Positions 42,301-53,113 of a stretch of 64,000 bases of DNA are shown piece by piece. The notes beneath the pieces are model-generated. The model was not told the origin of the DNA, did no database searches, and worked only from the letters and a program-made list of their open reading frames with translations. Both the position numbers and the translations under genes were made by a program. The DNA comes from Ambrosia x helenae (lineage: Eukaryota > Streptophyta > Magnoliopsida > Asterales > Asteraceae). The stretch spans positions 716,413 through 780,412 of the forward strand of contig JAUTDX010007104.1 in the NCBI GenBank assembly GCA_030844895.1, given 5' to 3'. The first letter of the stretch is position 1. Every line of letters starts with the position of its first letter.

Positions 42301-44430
42301 GCAGTTCCTGCTGCGCTTGGTCTTGATCCAGCTACTGCAAATTCAGGTACGTTTCAAAGATCAAGGCCATGTTTGGCATTCCTTATTTCACCTCCTTATG
42401 ACTTATCTCCTAATCAAAAAGGAGATAAGGAGAAAGTTATAAGTTAGAAATTTGTGACTTTTTGAATAAGGAGATAAGGAGGTAGAAGAAGGAGATAAGG
42501 AGAAGTTTACCCAAACATGCCCCAATATATCTGATGAACTCTTTTATATTTTGCCTTGGATACAGTTTATAAACATTTGATTCACTATTTTGTTTTGCTT
42601 TCTTATATGTATTGTAGTACATCAAGTTATCAATAACACAGTTGGTACAAATCTTACCATCAACACTTCAAAAGACTTTGCTAGATGGAATTTTCACTTT
42701 AGGACGTGCACAGCTGTCAGATTTTGTTTTAAATGAGAATAATCCTCTTGGATCTTCTAGACTTGCTAAAGTAAGACGCATTTTTGAAGAAGGAAAAAGC
42801 CTTCAGCTACAGTTCCCAGCAGAGGATTTAGGTTTCAGGTATGACTTTTTATAAAGTGAGTGGTTTTAAATTTTGACCCATACATTTGTGAATGGGTCCT
42901 TTCAGGTTATATTTTATTTCTAATAGGTCAAATGAAAGGTAAAAATATTAGCTTAAAAAGAAACGGGTCGAAAGTGTTAAAAGTCTCCTAAAGTGTATTA
43001 TTAATGCATAAAAGTAATTATATTTTAGAAGTTAAATTATTATTGAAATGACATATTTGTACTCATGTATGACAAACTAACCACTATAACAAAAATAACA
43101 ACTATTTAGAGGCTGACCCAACCCACCAATTTTGCCTCCTTTACAAATATGTTCTTCATTCATATCACCTAGTTGGTCAAAAGTCAAACCATCCATCGGT
43201 CGTCTGACTCTAACCTGAAGTTATACATCACAGGTACCGCGAAGGAGCACTGGTACCTGAAATTGACAGTGAGGGTGCACCAATTAAACCAGAACCACCT
43301 ACGGGTCGTAGGCGGAGTATATTCCTACAGCAGATCCGGGTTCAAGGTTGCCTCATATGAATGTTCGACTTTTATCCGAAGTAAAAAAGGAGGTATTTTC
43401 ATTTACTTATAAAAGTCGGTTGATTTGGGTTGTGTTTTATCTCAAATGGTCAAATAAAATAAATTAGCTATATTTAGCCAGGTCCAATGGATCGAAAGCT
43501 GCTTGAAGTTTTATTTTTGATGAATACAATGTCCTAAAATATTTATTTAAAGATTCAACTTATTATTTTATGGTAAATGCTAGTCATAGCATTAGGGCTA
43601 TAGTTAACAGCCAACTTTCAACTACTTCTATTCTAGATAATAAGTAATAATTAAATGTTTTCAGTCTCCAAACCAATATAAATATTCTCTTCACTTACTT
43701 CTTTCCTTTTCATGTTATTAAATAAAATCTTCTTATAATGTTAATGTTACTTTTTAGAAACTTTCATTTATCAATTTTTCAAACTCTTTTTTTTTGTACT
43801 TATAACTTATAAGATTTGAGAACTTATACACTGCTTATTTATAAAAAAAAATGGACAAAAAGTGCTTGCGGTCAATTCAACATGACCCAGCCCGTATTTT
43901 TCATTAAAAACGATTTGCTTCCGTCCACACTCGTTTTGACCCGTCACCCAACTTGTCTGACCCGAACAACTTCCAACTTTAATAGAAATACTAATCTTTT
44001 TATGACCTTTCATTCATATGCCGTGTTTTAGGTGATTATTTCTACATTGGATCTTATATCTAGAGACAAGGTCGAGTTTCTTCTCATAATTGCACCAGTT
44101 GACTCATCCTATAGATTAGCTCTTGCTGTACTAAAAGTCGCGAATGAACATAACATTTTGTCAAGGTTAGTGTTATGTGGCCAAACGGTTTAGTGAGCGA
44201 GGATGCAAGAACAAAAACATCATTGGCACCATGGGAAAACTATGTTGATGTTGTCGAGGTTAGACAACCATCAAATTCATCATCGTGGTGGGATATTTGT
44301 AAAATGACACATCGTGGCGCCATTTTGGTTAGGCCAGATGATCATATTGCTTGGCGTGTGAAATCTGCCGTGTTGGTGATGTTACGATCGAAATGAAAAA
44401 GGTTTTCTCGCCATTTTAGGGTTATAAGGC
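36316..44430 (+). CDS. FAD-dependent monooxygenase, EMB2421/At1g24340-like (eleven exons, frame broken)
   Basis: This is a flavin monooxygenase of the PHBH/MhpA fold. Exons: 36316-36513, 37178-37260, 37367-37502, 38374-38858, 38977-39024, 39657-39830, 41468-41578, 42251-42346, 42618-42838, 43234-43392 and 44032-about 44424, all GT-AG. Exon 1 carries LPVLIVGAGPVGLVLS, the Rossmann GxGxxG motif, after a presequence-like stretch with RLLSSN. Exon 4 has LVGADGAGS, the DG motif. Exon 6 has ILAGDAAHRFPPAGGF, the GD FAD-ribityl motif. The last exons encode a thioredoxin-like C-terminal domain (SLAPWENYVDVVEV, RGAILVRPDDHIAW). About eleven single-base indels interrupt the frame (near 36320, 38570, 38787, 39731, 41468, 41554, 42300, 42650, 43314, 44164 and 44370). 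No nonsense substitution or lost splice site was found. The Arabidopsis homologue is embryo-essential (from memory). MITEs sit in introns 3, 6 and 8. Identity is firm; functional state is unresolved. Confidence 0.85.
38054..38232. mobile_element. MITE in intron 3 of the monooxygenase gene
   Basis: GGGTGTTTGGGATTG at the left and CAATCCCAAACACCC at the right are perfect 15-bp inverted repeats. An internal 40-bp segment with AACTGATTATCT and CGTTTTCAAAACGCAATCCC is duplicated at the right side. No clear TSD was found. Confidence 0.8.
40612..40886. mobile_element. hAT-like MITE in intron 6 of the monooxygenase gene, 8-bp TSD
   Basis: CATAGTTGTTTAATAGCG at the left and the complement of the right end CATAGTTGTTAATAGCG form inverted repeats. 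The exact 8-bp TTCGAACC flanks both sides (40604-40611 and 40887-40894). The interior is packed with ATAGCG/CGCTAT words, so the whole 275-bp element can fold. Confidence 0.92.
42365..42524. mobile_element. small MITE in intron 8 of the monooxygenase gene
   Basis: GGCCATGTTTGGCATTCCTT at the left and the complement GGGGCATGTTTGGGTAAAC at the right form imperfect inverted repeats. The interior repeats GGAGATAAGGAG. The superfamily is probably hAT; no TSD is clear. Confidence 0.65.
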
Positions 44431-45060
44431 GTTATATTGTGGCGAAGAATTGGATGCATGGTGCTGTATCTTTAAAAGTAAATATGATCCGCATATGTTT
44501 AACTGTCGGTTATTAATTTGCGAACTTGATCCTTGAAAATGTAATTTTTAAATAACTCAATGTTTCGAAAACATGATCGCAAAACACATGTATAGAATCC
44601 AACATAAATGATAAGGTAAGTTAAGTAAAACATAACCTTGTAAGTTTACCCAAGCAAAGCAAACTAATTGCTTGGGTTGGCTTAACAGGGATCTGTAGGT
44701 GCTGTCGATTTGGTCATGAACTATTGAACCGGTTGAGGACACGTTAAACATATGAAAAGCTTTTTGCTGGCTGGTGAATTTTTGGGATTGAACTGACCAT
44801 CGGTGAACTGCAGCAGCGGTTATTCTGCTGCTGAGACGGTCATTAATGGAAATAGGTGTAGCCTTGTTGGCTAAGTTATGAATGATTGAGCTGCAAAAGA
44901 GTACTGTGTCGGCCAGAAAAGGTATTTGTCGTGGTATTGGATGCTGAAATATATTTGTGACGAAATATCAGTATATCTGTGACGCAGAGAATGATAAGTT
45001 CATAAAAGAAAATTATGAGACTCGTCAAGTTTGTAGCTTATCAGTTGGTGAAGCGAATGT
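44431..45060. other. 3' flank of the monooxygenase gene, nothing recognised
   Basis: A possible 3' untranslated region, then anonymous sequence. No supported reading frame or repeat boundary. Confidence 0.4.
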
Positions 45061-45330
45061 GAGCAACGTGTAATGACCAAAGAGGAGGTTGCAGTCGTGG
45101 TCGTGAATATAGTGGGGAAAGTCATCTTGGGGTTCATATTAAAAACACAGTAATCCACCATATGTGGCAAAACGATGGAAATAAATTTAAGAATGAACGA
45201 GTTAGAAGTAAAAACATAATTACACGAAGTGTGTTATCGATGTGGAAGTGACAATCATTGGGCGTGTACATGCAATAAGACCAAACACTTGGTAGAACTT
45301 TACCAACAATCCCTAAAAAACATATCCTGG
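45060..45330 (+). pseudogene. retrotransposon gag CCHC zinc-knuckle fragment (plus)
   Basis: CYRCGSDNHWACTCNKTKHL followed by VELYQQSLKN is a CCHC zinc knuckle (CxxCxxxxHxxxxC) with the KHLV.LYQ.SLK extension common in a group of plant retroelement gag proteins. Upstream, in broken frames, are a Gly/Arg-rich RGGCSRGREY stretch and HHMWQNDGNKFKNERV, the usual order before such a knuckle. Several frame breaks make this a relic. Confidence 0.65.
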
Positions 45331-45631
45331 TGCTTAACTGCTCATACGGACCATCCTCATACGAAGTTAGTGTTTTCCTTACTCATACAACCATATTTGA
45401 TGTTAGTGTATTCCCTACTTATACACTCATTTGGATGTATGCGATTTTTCTTAAATATAAGTGACTGAGAAAAATCACACGTACAAATATGTTGTATCAG
45501 TACAGACAATATTAACATCTAGCTGACTTTTATCAGTAAAGAAATCACCAACTTGCAGACGTAGTTGTGGTTGGGGATATGGATAGAATTGGGGAAATTA
45601 TAAGTTTTTAGTTTAAAAACACAAAAATCCA

Positions 45632-45916
45632 TTAGAAGCACATACGCTTCTTCGGATGGATTGTACCAATTAGATGAATCTCATGGTTTTTCATTAGAAG
45701 CACATTGTCTTGTTCAATCACAAGTAAACATGGTATTAGGTCACAATATTGGTGAAACCTCTTTCTTGATATTGTTTCCGCCGAAGAATTTGGATGGTGT
45801 GAAAGGTGAACGTTTTTTTCCCAACATCTCCTTATTAGTAATATTTCCCTTGATAGAATCAACTGTGAAGCGATTCTAAGCGTTGCCAAGTTTAGAAACT
45901 TGATACCTTGTAACAT
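45632..45916 (-). pseudogene. retrotransposon gag capsid-part fragment (minus)
   Basis: The minus strand encodes QYCDLIPCLLVIEQDNVLLM and KNHEIHLIGT, matching the YSELISCLLVAEQNNELLMKNH motif of the same gag family as the zinc knuckle at 45229-45330. The two pieces point in opposite directions, so the element was rearranged by inversion or by two insertions. Confidence 0.6.
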
Positions 45917-46054
45917 GAAATGTACCCATTCTAAGGAGCCATTGGTAATATATATATACAGTTTTCTTGTGGTCTTATCTTTCCTTCAATTTGGTCCCAA
46001 AGAACTAGTAGATCCACTAGTACAAAAAATGATCTGAAGTCGCGTGATATAAGC

Positions 46055-46290
46055 AGCCGCGGTTTGTGCCCGCGTCTTATATTGGCGCGTCTTTAGGTTA
46101 GCTCACTGAAAGACGATTGGCGCGTCTTTAGGTTAGCTCACTGAAAGACGCGGTACCCTGTCCGCGTCTAATTGATCCTGGACCGCGACTTCTGACTCTA
46201 ATATTACCGCGTCTGATGTAAATTCTATTTCCTAATATTATTAATATTACCGCGTCTTCTGACCCTGATATTTTTAAAACATCCGCGTCT
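46055..46290. repeat. CACTA subterminal array of CCGCGTCT motifs
   Basis: About eight occurrences of CCGCGTCT, its near form GCGCGTCT, or the complement AGACGCGG are spaced 15-40 bp apart. They include a tandem 36-bp duplication (ATTGGCGCGTCTTTAGGTTA and GCTCACTGAAAGACG, near 46070-46145). En/Spm-type transposases bind arrays of short subterminal motifs, so this is the likely binding region. Confidence 0.65.
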
Positions 46291-46379
46291 TCTGATCTGG
46301 AGTTTTTCACCTGCTGCTGCTGCATTTTTTTCTGATCTGGAGAAATCAAAATCAAAATCATTTTTCACCTGCTGCTGCT

Positions 46380-46545
46380 GCATTTGTTTGATTCCAAAAT
46401 CAAAATCATTTTGTTTCAACTTACATACCAAAATCATCCTAAACAACGTACATACCAAAATCATCCTAAACAACTTACATACTTCAACTTGTTTTCAAGT
46501 TACATACTTCAACTTACATACCAAAATCATCCTAAACATGTTCAA
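46380..46545 (+). repeat. 26-bp tandem/interspersed units
   Basis: ACATACCAAAATCATCCTAA occurs three times and ACTTACATACTTCAACTTG-like variants lie between. CACCTGCTGCTGCTGCATTT is also duplicated just upstream (46308 and 46366). Confidence 0.75.
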
Positions 46546-46879
46546 AACTACCCACGACCCATACACATTCAACCCGATAATATACCTAGTTCAATAAAAA
46601 AAGTTGGCATTAAAGTCTTCAACATAAGACCCATATCCCTGTCCGTGGCATAGCTTGCATTGTTCCACATCTAAAAATAAAAGTAAATGGTATAAGTTAC
46701 AACATATAACAAATTCTAACTACTTTAGAAATATAAATTACTTCTTGTCTTAGGCGCTAACATAAGGTGCGAGTGAAAATGGGATATTGGGTACATAAGG
46801 CTTAGGCGCTAACATAAGGCTATTGCACATGGACTTAATTTTAGGGAATGTCAAAACAAAACAGGTTGGCGATACTTAC

Positions 46880-47590
46880 TCTTATGGGAAATTGGTCTAT
46901 ATAGAAACGGAGAAACTCAAACATATGCTGGATAACCAAGTATCCGCATTCCCATCCGCCTTCTTGTTGTTTACACTACATTAAATTAACAATTTATTAT
47001 TTAAAATAAAACTTAAGAAAATCAAATAACTAATTAATAGAAAAAATAAACATACCAGAACCATTGTATACAGTAAATCTATTCCTAAGGCGTTATGAAT
47101 GAGATTTGAAAGCCGATAGTGAGAAGAATCCTTATTGCCTCTCATTGATGTAGAATCCAAAATAAATACTTGTCGTATGCGTGGGGCAATGATGAACAAA
47201 GACCAATGGCTGCTACAAAATTAAGATTTGAATAGGTAAATTATAGTAATAAATGAACGAAAAGTAATTAAAATACACTTACTTGGCTAAGTACGGGGCA
47301 AGAAAAATGTCTTTATCTTTATGATGTTTCACCACATTCAAGATGTGATCTTCAACTTCTTTGGGATTGTTTTTGCACATATCACCTATAATAGTGTTCA
47401 GATTTAAGAAGCCACATCGATTGAGTTTTGTGTCCTTTGACTGTTTATAAAAGTACCTTAAACAAAAAAAGAAAATGATAAATTTAATGTTTTAAGTTAA
47501 ATATAAACAATGTTAATAGTAATAACTTACGAAGTAAACTAAAACACAATTGTGAGATCAACCCATCCGTTGGCGAATAGCGCTAAAATC
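46880..47590 (-). pseudogene. Ulp1-like C48 cysteine protease domain of the CACTA element
   Basis: Minus-strand exons read, from high to low coordinates: a segment ending KDKDIFLAPYLAK (about 47460-47284); SSHWSLFIIAPRIRQVFILD with STSMRGNKDSSHYRLSN (about 47220-47054); and QQEGGWECGYLVIQHMFEFL with RFYIDQFP (46979-46880). These give the complete C48 triad order His (SHW), Asp (ILDSTS), Gln-Cys (Q...WECG). GT-AG introns separate them. Ulp1 proteases cleave SUMO/ubiquitin-like tags; the role in transposons is unknown. Frames further upstream (47500-47650) carry a stop, so the whole gene is probably degraded even though the catalytic residues survive. Confidence 0.7.
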
Positions 47591-47742
47591 GCTTCAGCCT
47601 CAATAAAGTAAACAACCTCGGTTGGAAACATAGTTTCGTAGGTTGAAAACGGAAATGTGGTAGCCCAGTCACCCAGATGTATGCACCTAGTTGACGAACC
47701 ATATTTTGATACCACTCCTCTCTGATTTCTACTGTCATACCC

Positions 47743-50276
47743 TCAAATTTTCACTTGCGGAGTTTTACCGCGAGACGCATGACACACCAGGATCCAAGTC
47801 AATGGTCACAATAAACAACACTATATGAAATACGTAAACTCAAAACATAGTTCTCCTAATATATAAAACCGTAGCGGAAGCATTTAATCAGTACAAAACC
47901 ATATACCAACGTGTTCAAAACATTCGTTTCAAAATATGATACTAAGCCTAGACGCCAATGCAGACTTGTGCGCCTAGTCCGTTTGTGCTACCTTAGCGAC
48001 CTGAGAAAAACATGCCAAAACGACGTCAACATATAATGCTGGTGAGTTCACAGGTTTGTTCAAAATATTACCAAAGTGTTACAAAGTGTTACCAAGTTCC
48101 AACCTGTCCATACTATATCAATGTTACCAAAGTACGCTAGCTAGGCGTATGTTTTGTTACTACTACGATTGAAAAGCATTACTAGACTGTTACCAATGTT
48201 CAGCCCGAGTGTTCAACAATGTTTAGCAAGTTCGAGACAATATGCACCCGCCCGGCCCTCCAAGCCGTCGAGTGGGGCCTGTCAAACCCAATAGATCTAT
48301 CCACATTTCCCCCGTTGTGCATCCCCGCACACTCATGGTTTCCCCCGGACTTTCAAAGATCGTATAGCAACGCAAAGTTAAATCATAGTATGACATATGT
48401 TACCAAAATAAGTTTAGTATGTTTTCTCCCCCAAAAGTAAAAGCAGTAAGAGTGGGGCCGTGAACTCACCTTAAGTTATGTTCTTCAAATAAACAAGAAT
48501 AGCCAAGCTCTTGATAATCCCAACTACCGGAGATCTATCAAAATGTTCACATAAGTGTTCCGACTAGTAACCATAAGGTTATCTAGTCCCCGATTGTCCA
48601 GATCGTGACCAAGTATGTTTTAAAAATGTGTTTGACTGTTCAATCGACACAATAGACCGACCCGACATCCCGTTGGTGACCCATTACTCAAACTAATCAA
48701 GTATACATAGATTATACACGAGGTTCAAGCATAAAACACTTAGTTTGCATCAAAAATCTCATTTTAGGTTGCATAGGGTCGAACCAGGGTTTTTACAGGT
48801 CCAGGTTCGCCCCTTTTGCTCCAGGTTCGACCCTTTTGTCCCACGTTCGCCCCTGGTTTCCACGTTCGCCGCTGGTTTCCACATTCGCCCCTTTTTTAGT
48901 CCAGGTTCGACCCCTGGTTTCCACGTCCCCCCCCCCCCCCGGCTGGTCGAACGTGGTCCAGGTTCGACCTGTCTTGTTCCTAGTGTTCTAAAACGCATCA
49001 CAACCATCCGAAAACATCACGAAACATCACCAAACACAGCAGTCAAGCATGAATAACATATCCCTACAAAACCCCACCAATTTTGCCCCAAAACCAGTTC
49101 GTTCTAACACTTTCCCAAAATGGCAAAATTATGGAAATGTCACATCATGCATGAAATCTTTACCCGATTTGGAAACTTGTTGAAATCTTTTCATGTTCAT
49201 CTCAAAACACTCAGTTTTTACGTGTTTATGAAAACCCCTAAATCGTTTTATCAATAATCATATCATATAGCGAGCCCTAGATTCATCAAAATCCCCCAAA
49301 CTAACATAATATCAACATTCGTCCAATAATAACTTAAACCAAGCATAAATCACTATCAATAGCAGTCCTAGATCATGTTTCTATCATTAGTTCAGCAGCA
49401 AATCATCAAACAACACATAATATCACACAACACATCACTAACATATGTTTATGGATATGAAAACCCATGTTTAATGATTAGGTTTTGTTTAGAAAGATAT
49501 TTGAAAGGTTTTTAATCATAAAAACATCCTTAGAACAGATCTAGACATTTGAGATTAGATGAAAACGAATCAAAATACTTTTTAAAAAGGTTTAGGATTA
49601 AGGACACACCTTAGATTCTTGATTAGATGTTGTTTGTAGGTTAGATTATGAAAAACAAGACCAAAAACTCCTTCCTCAGTGATTAAAATCGTTTGAGAGT
49701 GTTTAGAGGCATTTAGGGTTTGTGAAATGGTGACAAATGACAAAGTGTGGTATTTATACTAATCCACATTCGCCCCTTGTACAGGTCGAAGGTACCACAT
49801 TCGCCCCCTGTACAAGGTCGAATGAACCTTATGCTGTTCTGTCATCCAGGTTCGCCCCCATGCTATGGGTCGAACCAAGGCCCATGCCAGGTTCGCCCCC
49901 ACGCTATGGGTCAAACCAAGACTTATGTTTTCTAGGTTTTCCAGTTTTGTCGTTTTAACGCATTTAAACACATCCTAACGTATGAACATGCAATTCTAAC
50001 ACATGTTAAGCATATATAAGCACGTATAATCATGTTCACACCTTTGTAGCACATATTATCATGTTATGTTACACGTATGTTAATAATCTACATATCATAC
50101 TTGATTCAGTTCATGTAATTTCTCCAAAAACGGGCCCAGTACTAGTGTATTCCCAAAACGACTCCCAATGATCCTCCAGATCATTGAACCCTAGACAATC
50201 TCGTTTATAAATGTTTTTCTCTAAGGTAGACTTATGTTTTACCAAAATGTTTAAGCCGAACATGCCGAGTGTCACA
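47743..50276 (-). mobile_element. 3' LTR of minus-strand chromovirus-like Gypsy element
   Basis: The plus-strand left end TGTCATACCC and right end GAGTGTCACA give a 2534-bp LTR with TG...CA ends in minus orientation. A reversed TATA box (TATTTATA, 49751-49758) lies 518 bp from the LTR start. Minisatellite blocks with TTCGCCCC/GGTCGAA words lie at 49755-49945 (next to the TATA box) and at 48770-48975. Both ends match the solo LTR at 53216-55905, so they are one family. Confidence 0.9.
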
Positions 50277-50300
50277 TTATCCCCACGTTGAAAGAATTTT
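50277..50300 (-). other. polypurine tract of the minus-strand Gypsy element
   Basis: On the minus strand ATTCTTTCAACGTGGGGATA leads directly into the LTR. The element at 53071-64000 has the near-identical tract at 62047-62066. Confidence 0.75.
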
Positions 50301-50415
50301 CGTCCTGAAAATTGCACGAAACCCAAAAATGAAAGAGACAAAAAGGAAGGAAACAAAAAGAAAATTTACCGGTTGTCACATCATCCCCACGTTGAAAGGA
50401 ATCTCGCCCCGAGAT

Positions 50416-53072
50416 TCATTCAGCTTCAGCGGTAACATGCCTAGATTCGAACGCACATTTCGGAAAAAGATGAGGATACTTAGATTTCATCTGATCCTCC
50501 CGTTCCCACGTGAACTCCGGTCCACGATTTGAGTTCCAACGAACCTTAACGATGCGGATTTTACTCCGGCGAAGGCTACGAATCTTATAGTCGAGAATCT
50601 CAACAGGTTCCTCCACGATGCGAAGACGATCATCAACCTTGATCTCTTCTAGTGGTACAATAAGAGATTCATCAGCCAAACACTTCTTCAAGTTAGACAC
50701 ATGGAAGACGTTGTGAACACTACCGAGCTCCGCTGGTAAGTCAAGTCTGTATGCACAGGTCCAATCCGTTCCAGGATTGTAAACGGTCCGACATAACGAG
50801 GGTTAAGCTTGCCACGCTTTCCAAAGCGTATGGCGCCCTTCCATGTTGAAACTTTCAGAAGTACCTTGTCCCCAACCTGGAACTCCAAAGGTTTGCGACG
50901 GCGATCGGCATAGCTCTTCTGACGATCCCGTGCGACTGCCAAACGGTTACGAATTTGTACGATTTTCTCCAAAGTTTCGTACACCAGTTCTGGACCAGTG
51001 AGCTGGCTCTCGTCCACCTCGGCCCAACAAAGAGGAGATCGACATTTTCGTCTGTAAAGAGCTTCGAACGGAGCTGCCTTGATATTAGAGTGATAGCTGT
51101 TGTTGTAAAAGAACTCTACCAACGGTAGGTGAATCTCCCAACTTTTGCCAAAGTCGATAACACATGCCCGAAGCATGTCTTCCAAGGTTTGAATCGTCCG
51201 CTCACTATGTCCGTCAGTTTGCGGATGATAAGCCATACTCATATCCAATTGAGTACCCAAAGCCTTGTGCAGAGCCTTCCAGAAACGCGAAGTAAAACGG
51301 GAATCATGATCAGAGATAATAGAAACAGGCACCCCGTGCTGAGAAACCACTTTCTTAAGGTAAAGTCGAGCTAGCCGCTCGAGCCTATCAGTTTCCTTAA
51401 TAGGTATGAAACGCGCCGATTTTGTCAACCTGTCGACAATCACCCAGATCATATCGCAACCACTTGGTGACTTCGGTAGTTTGGTGATAAAATCCATCGT
51501 GATTCGTTCCCACTTCCATTCTGGAATCTCCGGTTGTTGCAGGAGACCAGACGGCTTCTGATACTCCACCTTGACTTTAGCACAAGTCAAGCATTTGCTC
51601 ACGTATGAAGCTATATCAGCCTTCATGTTTGGCCACCAATAAAGTATCTTCAAATCCTGATACATCTTATCGGAGCCAGGGTGAACAGAATACCGGGATT
51701 TATGAGCTTCATCCAAGACAAGCTCCCGTAATCCCCCGGACAAGGGAATCCAAACACGTTCTGCAAAGTAATGTAGGCCATCGGACCTAAGTTCAAGGTG
51801 CTTGTCAGCACTATGCATAGTTTCAGCTTAAAGGTTCTCCTCCCTCAAAGCTTCCAGTTGTGCAGAATGGATTTGGTCAGAAAAGAGGGAGGAATGGTGA
51901 GCTGTAAGGCTCGAACATGACGGGGTTTCGCAGATTCCTTCCTGCTCAAGGCGTCTGCCACAACGTTCGCCTTGCTAGGATGATACTTAATAGCACAGTC
52001 ATAATCGTTCAGGAGTTCAACCCAGCGACGCTGCCGCATGTTTAGCTCCTTCTGGTCGAAAATATGCTGAAGACTCTTGTGATCGGTGTATATGGTGCAT
52101 TTGGTACCATACAAGTAATGTCTTCAGATTTTCAACGCAAAAACCACCGCACCCAATTCCAAGTCGTGGGTAGTGTAGTTCTTCTCGTGAACCTTAAGTT
52201 GACGAGAAGCATAAGCAATGAATTTCTCGCGTTGCATCAACACGCAACCGAGACCACGAATAGAAGCGTCATAGTACACAACGAAATCATCCGTACCCTC
52301 GGGTAAAGATAGGATAAGTGCAGAACAAAGTTTAAGCTTCAGCATCTAGAATGCCGATTCCTGCAGTTCACCCCAGTCAAACTTTCGGTCCTTCTGGGTG
52401 AGAGAGGTGAGGGGTTGAGCGATCTTCGAAAATCCCTCAATGAAACGACGATAGTAACCTACAAGACCTAGGAATTTCCGCACCTCAGATGGCGTCTTTG
52501 GTGCTTCCCAGTTTTTGATAGCTTCGATCTTAGCCGGATCGACATGAATTCCTAGTTCATTTACCACATGTCCTAGGAATTGAACTTCGCGTAACCAAAG
52601 TCACACTTCGAGAACTTAGCATACAACTACTCGCGTCTCAAAAGTTCCAAGACTAACCGCAAGTGTTCCTCATGATCCGTCTTATTCTTAGAATAAACTA
52701 GAATGTCATCAATAAACACGATGACGAATTTATCAAGGTAAGGCTTGCAAACGCGGTTCATCAAATCCATGAACGCCGCCGATGCGTTAGTGAGACCAAA
52801 AGGCATGACCAAGAACTCAAAATGGCCATAACGAGTACGAAAAGCAGTCTTTGAAACGTTGGCTTCCTGAACGCGCAACTGGTGATAACCAGATCGCAAA
52901 TCAATCTTCGAATAGTAACTAGAGCCCTGGAGCTGGTCAAAGAGATCATCAATACGAGGGAGAGGGTAACGATTCTTGATGGCCACTTTGTTCAACTCAT
53001 GATAATCGATACACATGCGAAGACTTCCGTCCTTTAGTGAGACCAAAAGGCATGACCAAGAACTCAAAATGG
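50416..53072 (-). pseudogene. chromovirus-like Gypsy pol (RT, RNase H, integrase, chromodomain), minus strand
   Basis: Reading down the minus strand: reverse transcriptase 53030-52346 (LRMCIDYHELNK, VFIDDILVYS); RNase H 52345-51845 (YYDASIRGLGCVL, YTDHKSLQHIF); integrase 51818-50688 with an HHCC finger (CLTCAKVK), the catalytic D,D,E core (ISDHDSRFTS, HPQTDGHSERTIQ) and a GPF module (YVGPFTILERIGP); and a chromodomain-type tail 50700-50416 (VEEPVEILDYKI, FTWERED). Stops and frameshifts occur, for example after LLRRE near 52630 and near 51830. Gag, protease, PBS and 5' LTR are missing: the sequence ends at 53033 and a 39-bp copied filler follows. The RT finger N-terminus is lost at that junction. 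Confidence 0.9.
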
Positions 53073-53113
53073 GATGTCGAGTCTTGTACTTTGGGTCGAG
53101 TCTTGTACTTTGG
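53034..53113. other. rearrangement junction with filler DNA
   Basis: 53034-53072 repeats 52787-52825 exactly (39 bp, TTAGTGAGACCAAAAGGCAT onward). It joins, through a shared AATGGG, to LTR sequence equivalent to 63778 and following. A 19-bp tandem duplication (53076-53094 and 53095-53113) follows at once and is absent from the intact LTR at 63780. Copied filler and microhomology are typical of plant double-strand-break repair. Confidence 0.8.

Larger units (their letters stand above)
46015..47742. mobile_element. CACTA (En/Spm) element, right side cut by a Gypsy insertion
   Basis: The left terminus CACTAGTACAAAAAATG matches the CACTA-type terminal repeat (CACTACAAGAAAA-like). Next to it is a subterminal array of CCGCGTCT motifs (46060-46290), then a region of short repeats (46300-46545), then a Ulp1-type protease domain on the minus strand. 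Such proteases occur in plant CACTA and some MULE elements. The other terminus is absent because the minus-strand Gypsy LTR begins at 47743. Confidence 0.65.

Noticed and set aside
49737..49971. Overlapping short frames on both strands
   Set aside because: They are produced by the TTCGCCCC/GGTCGAA minisatellite in the LTR.
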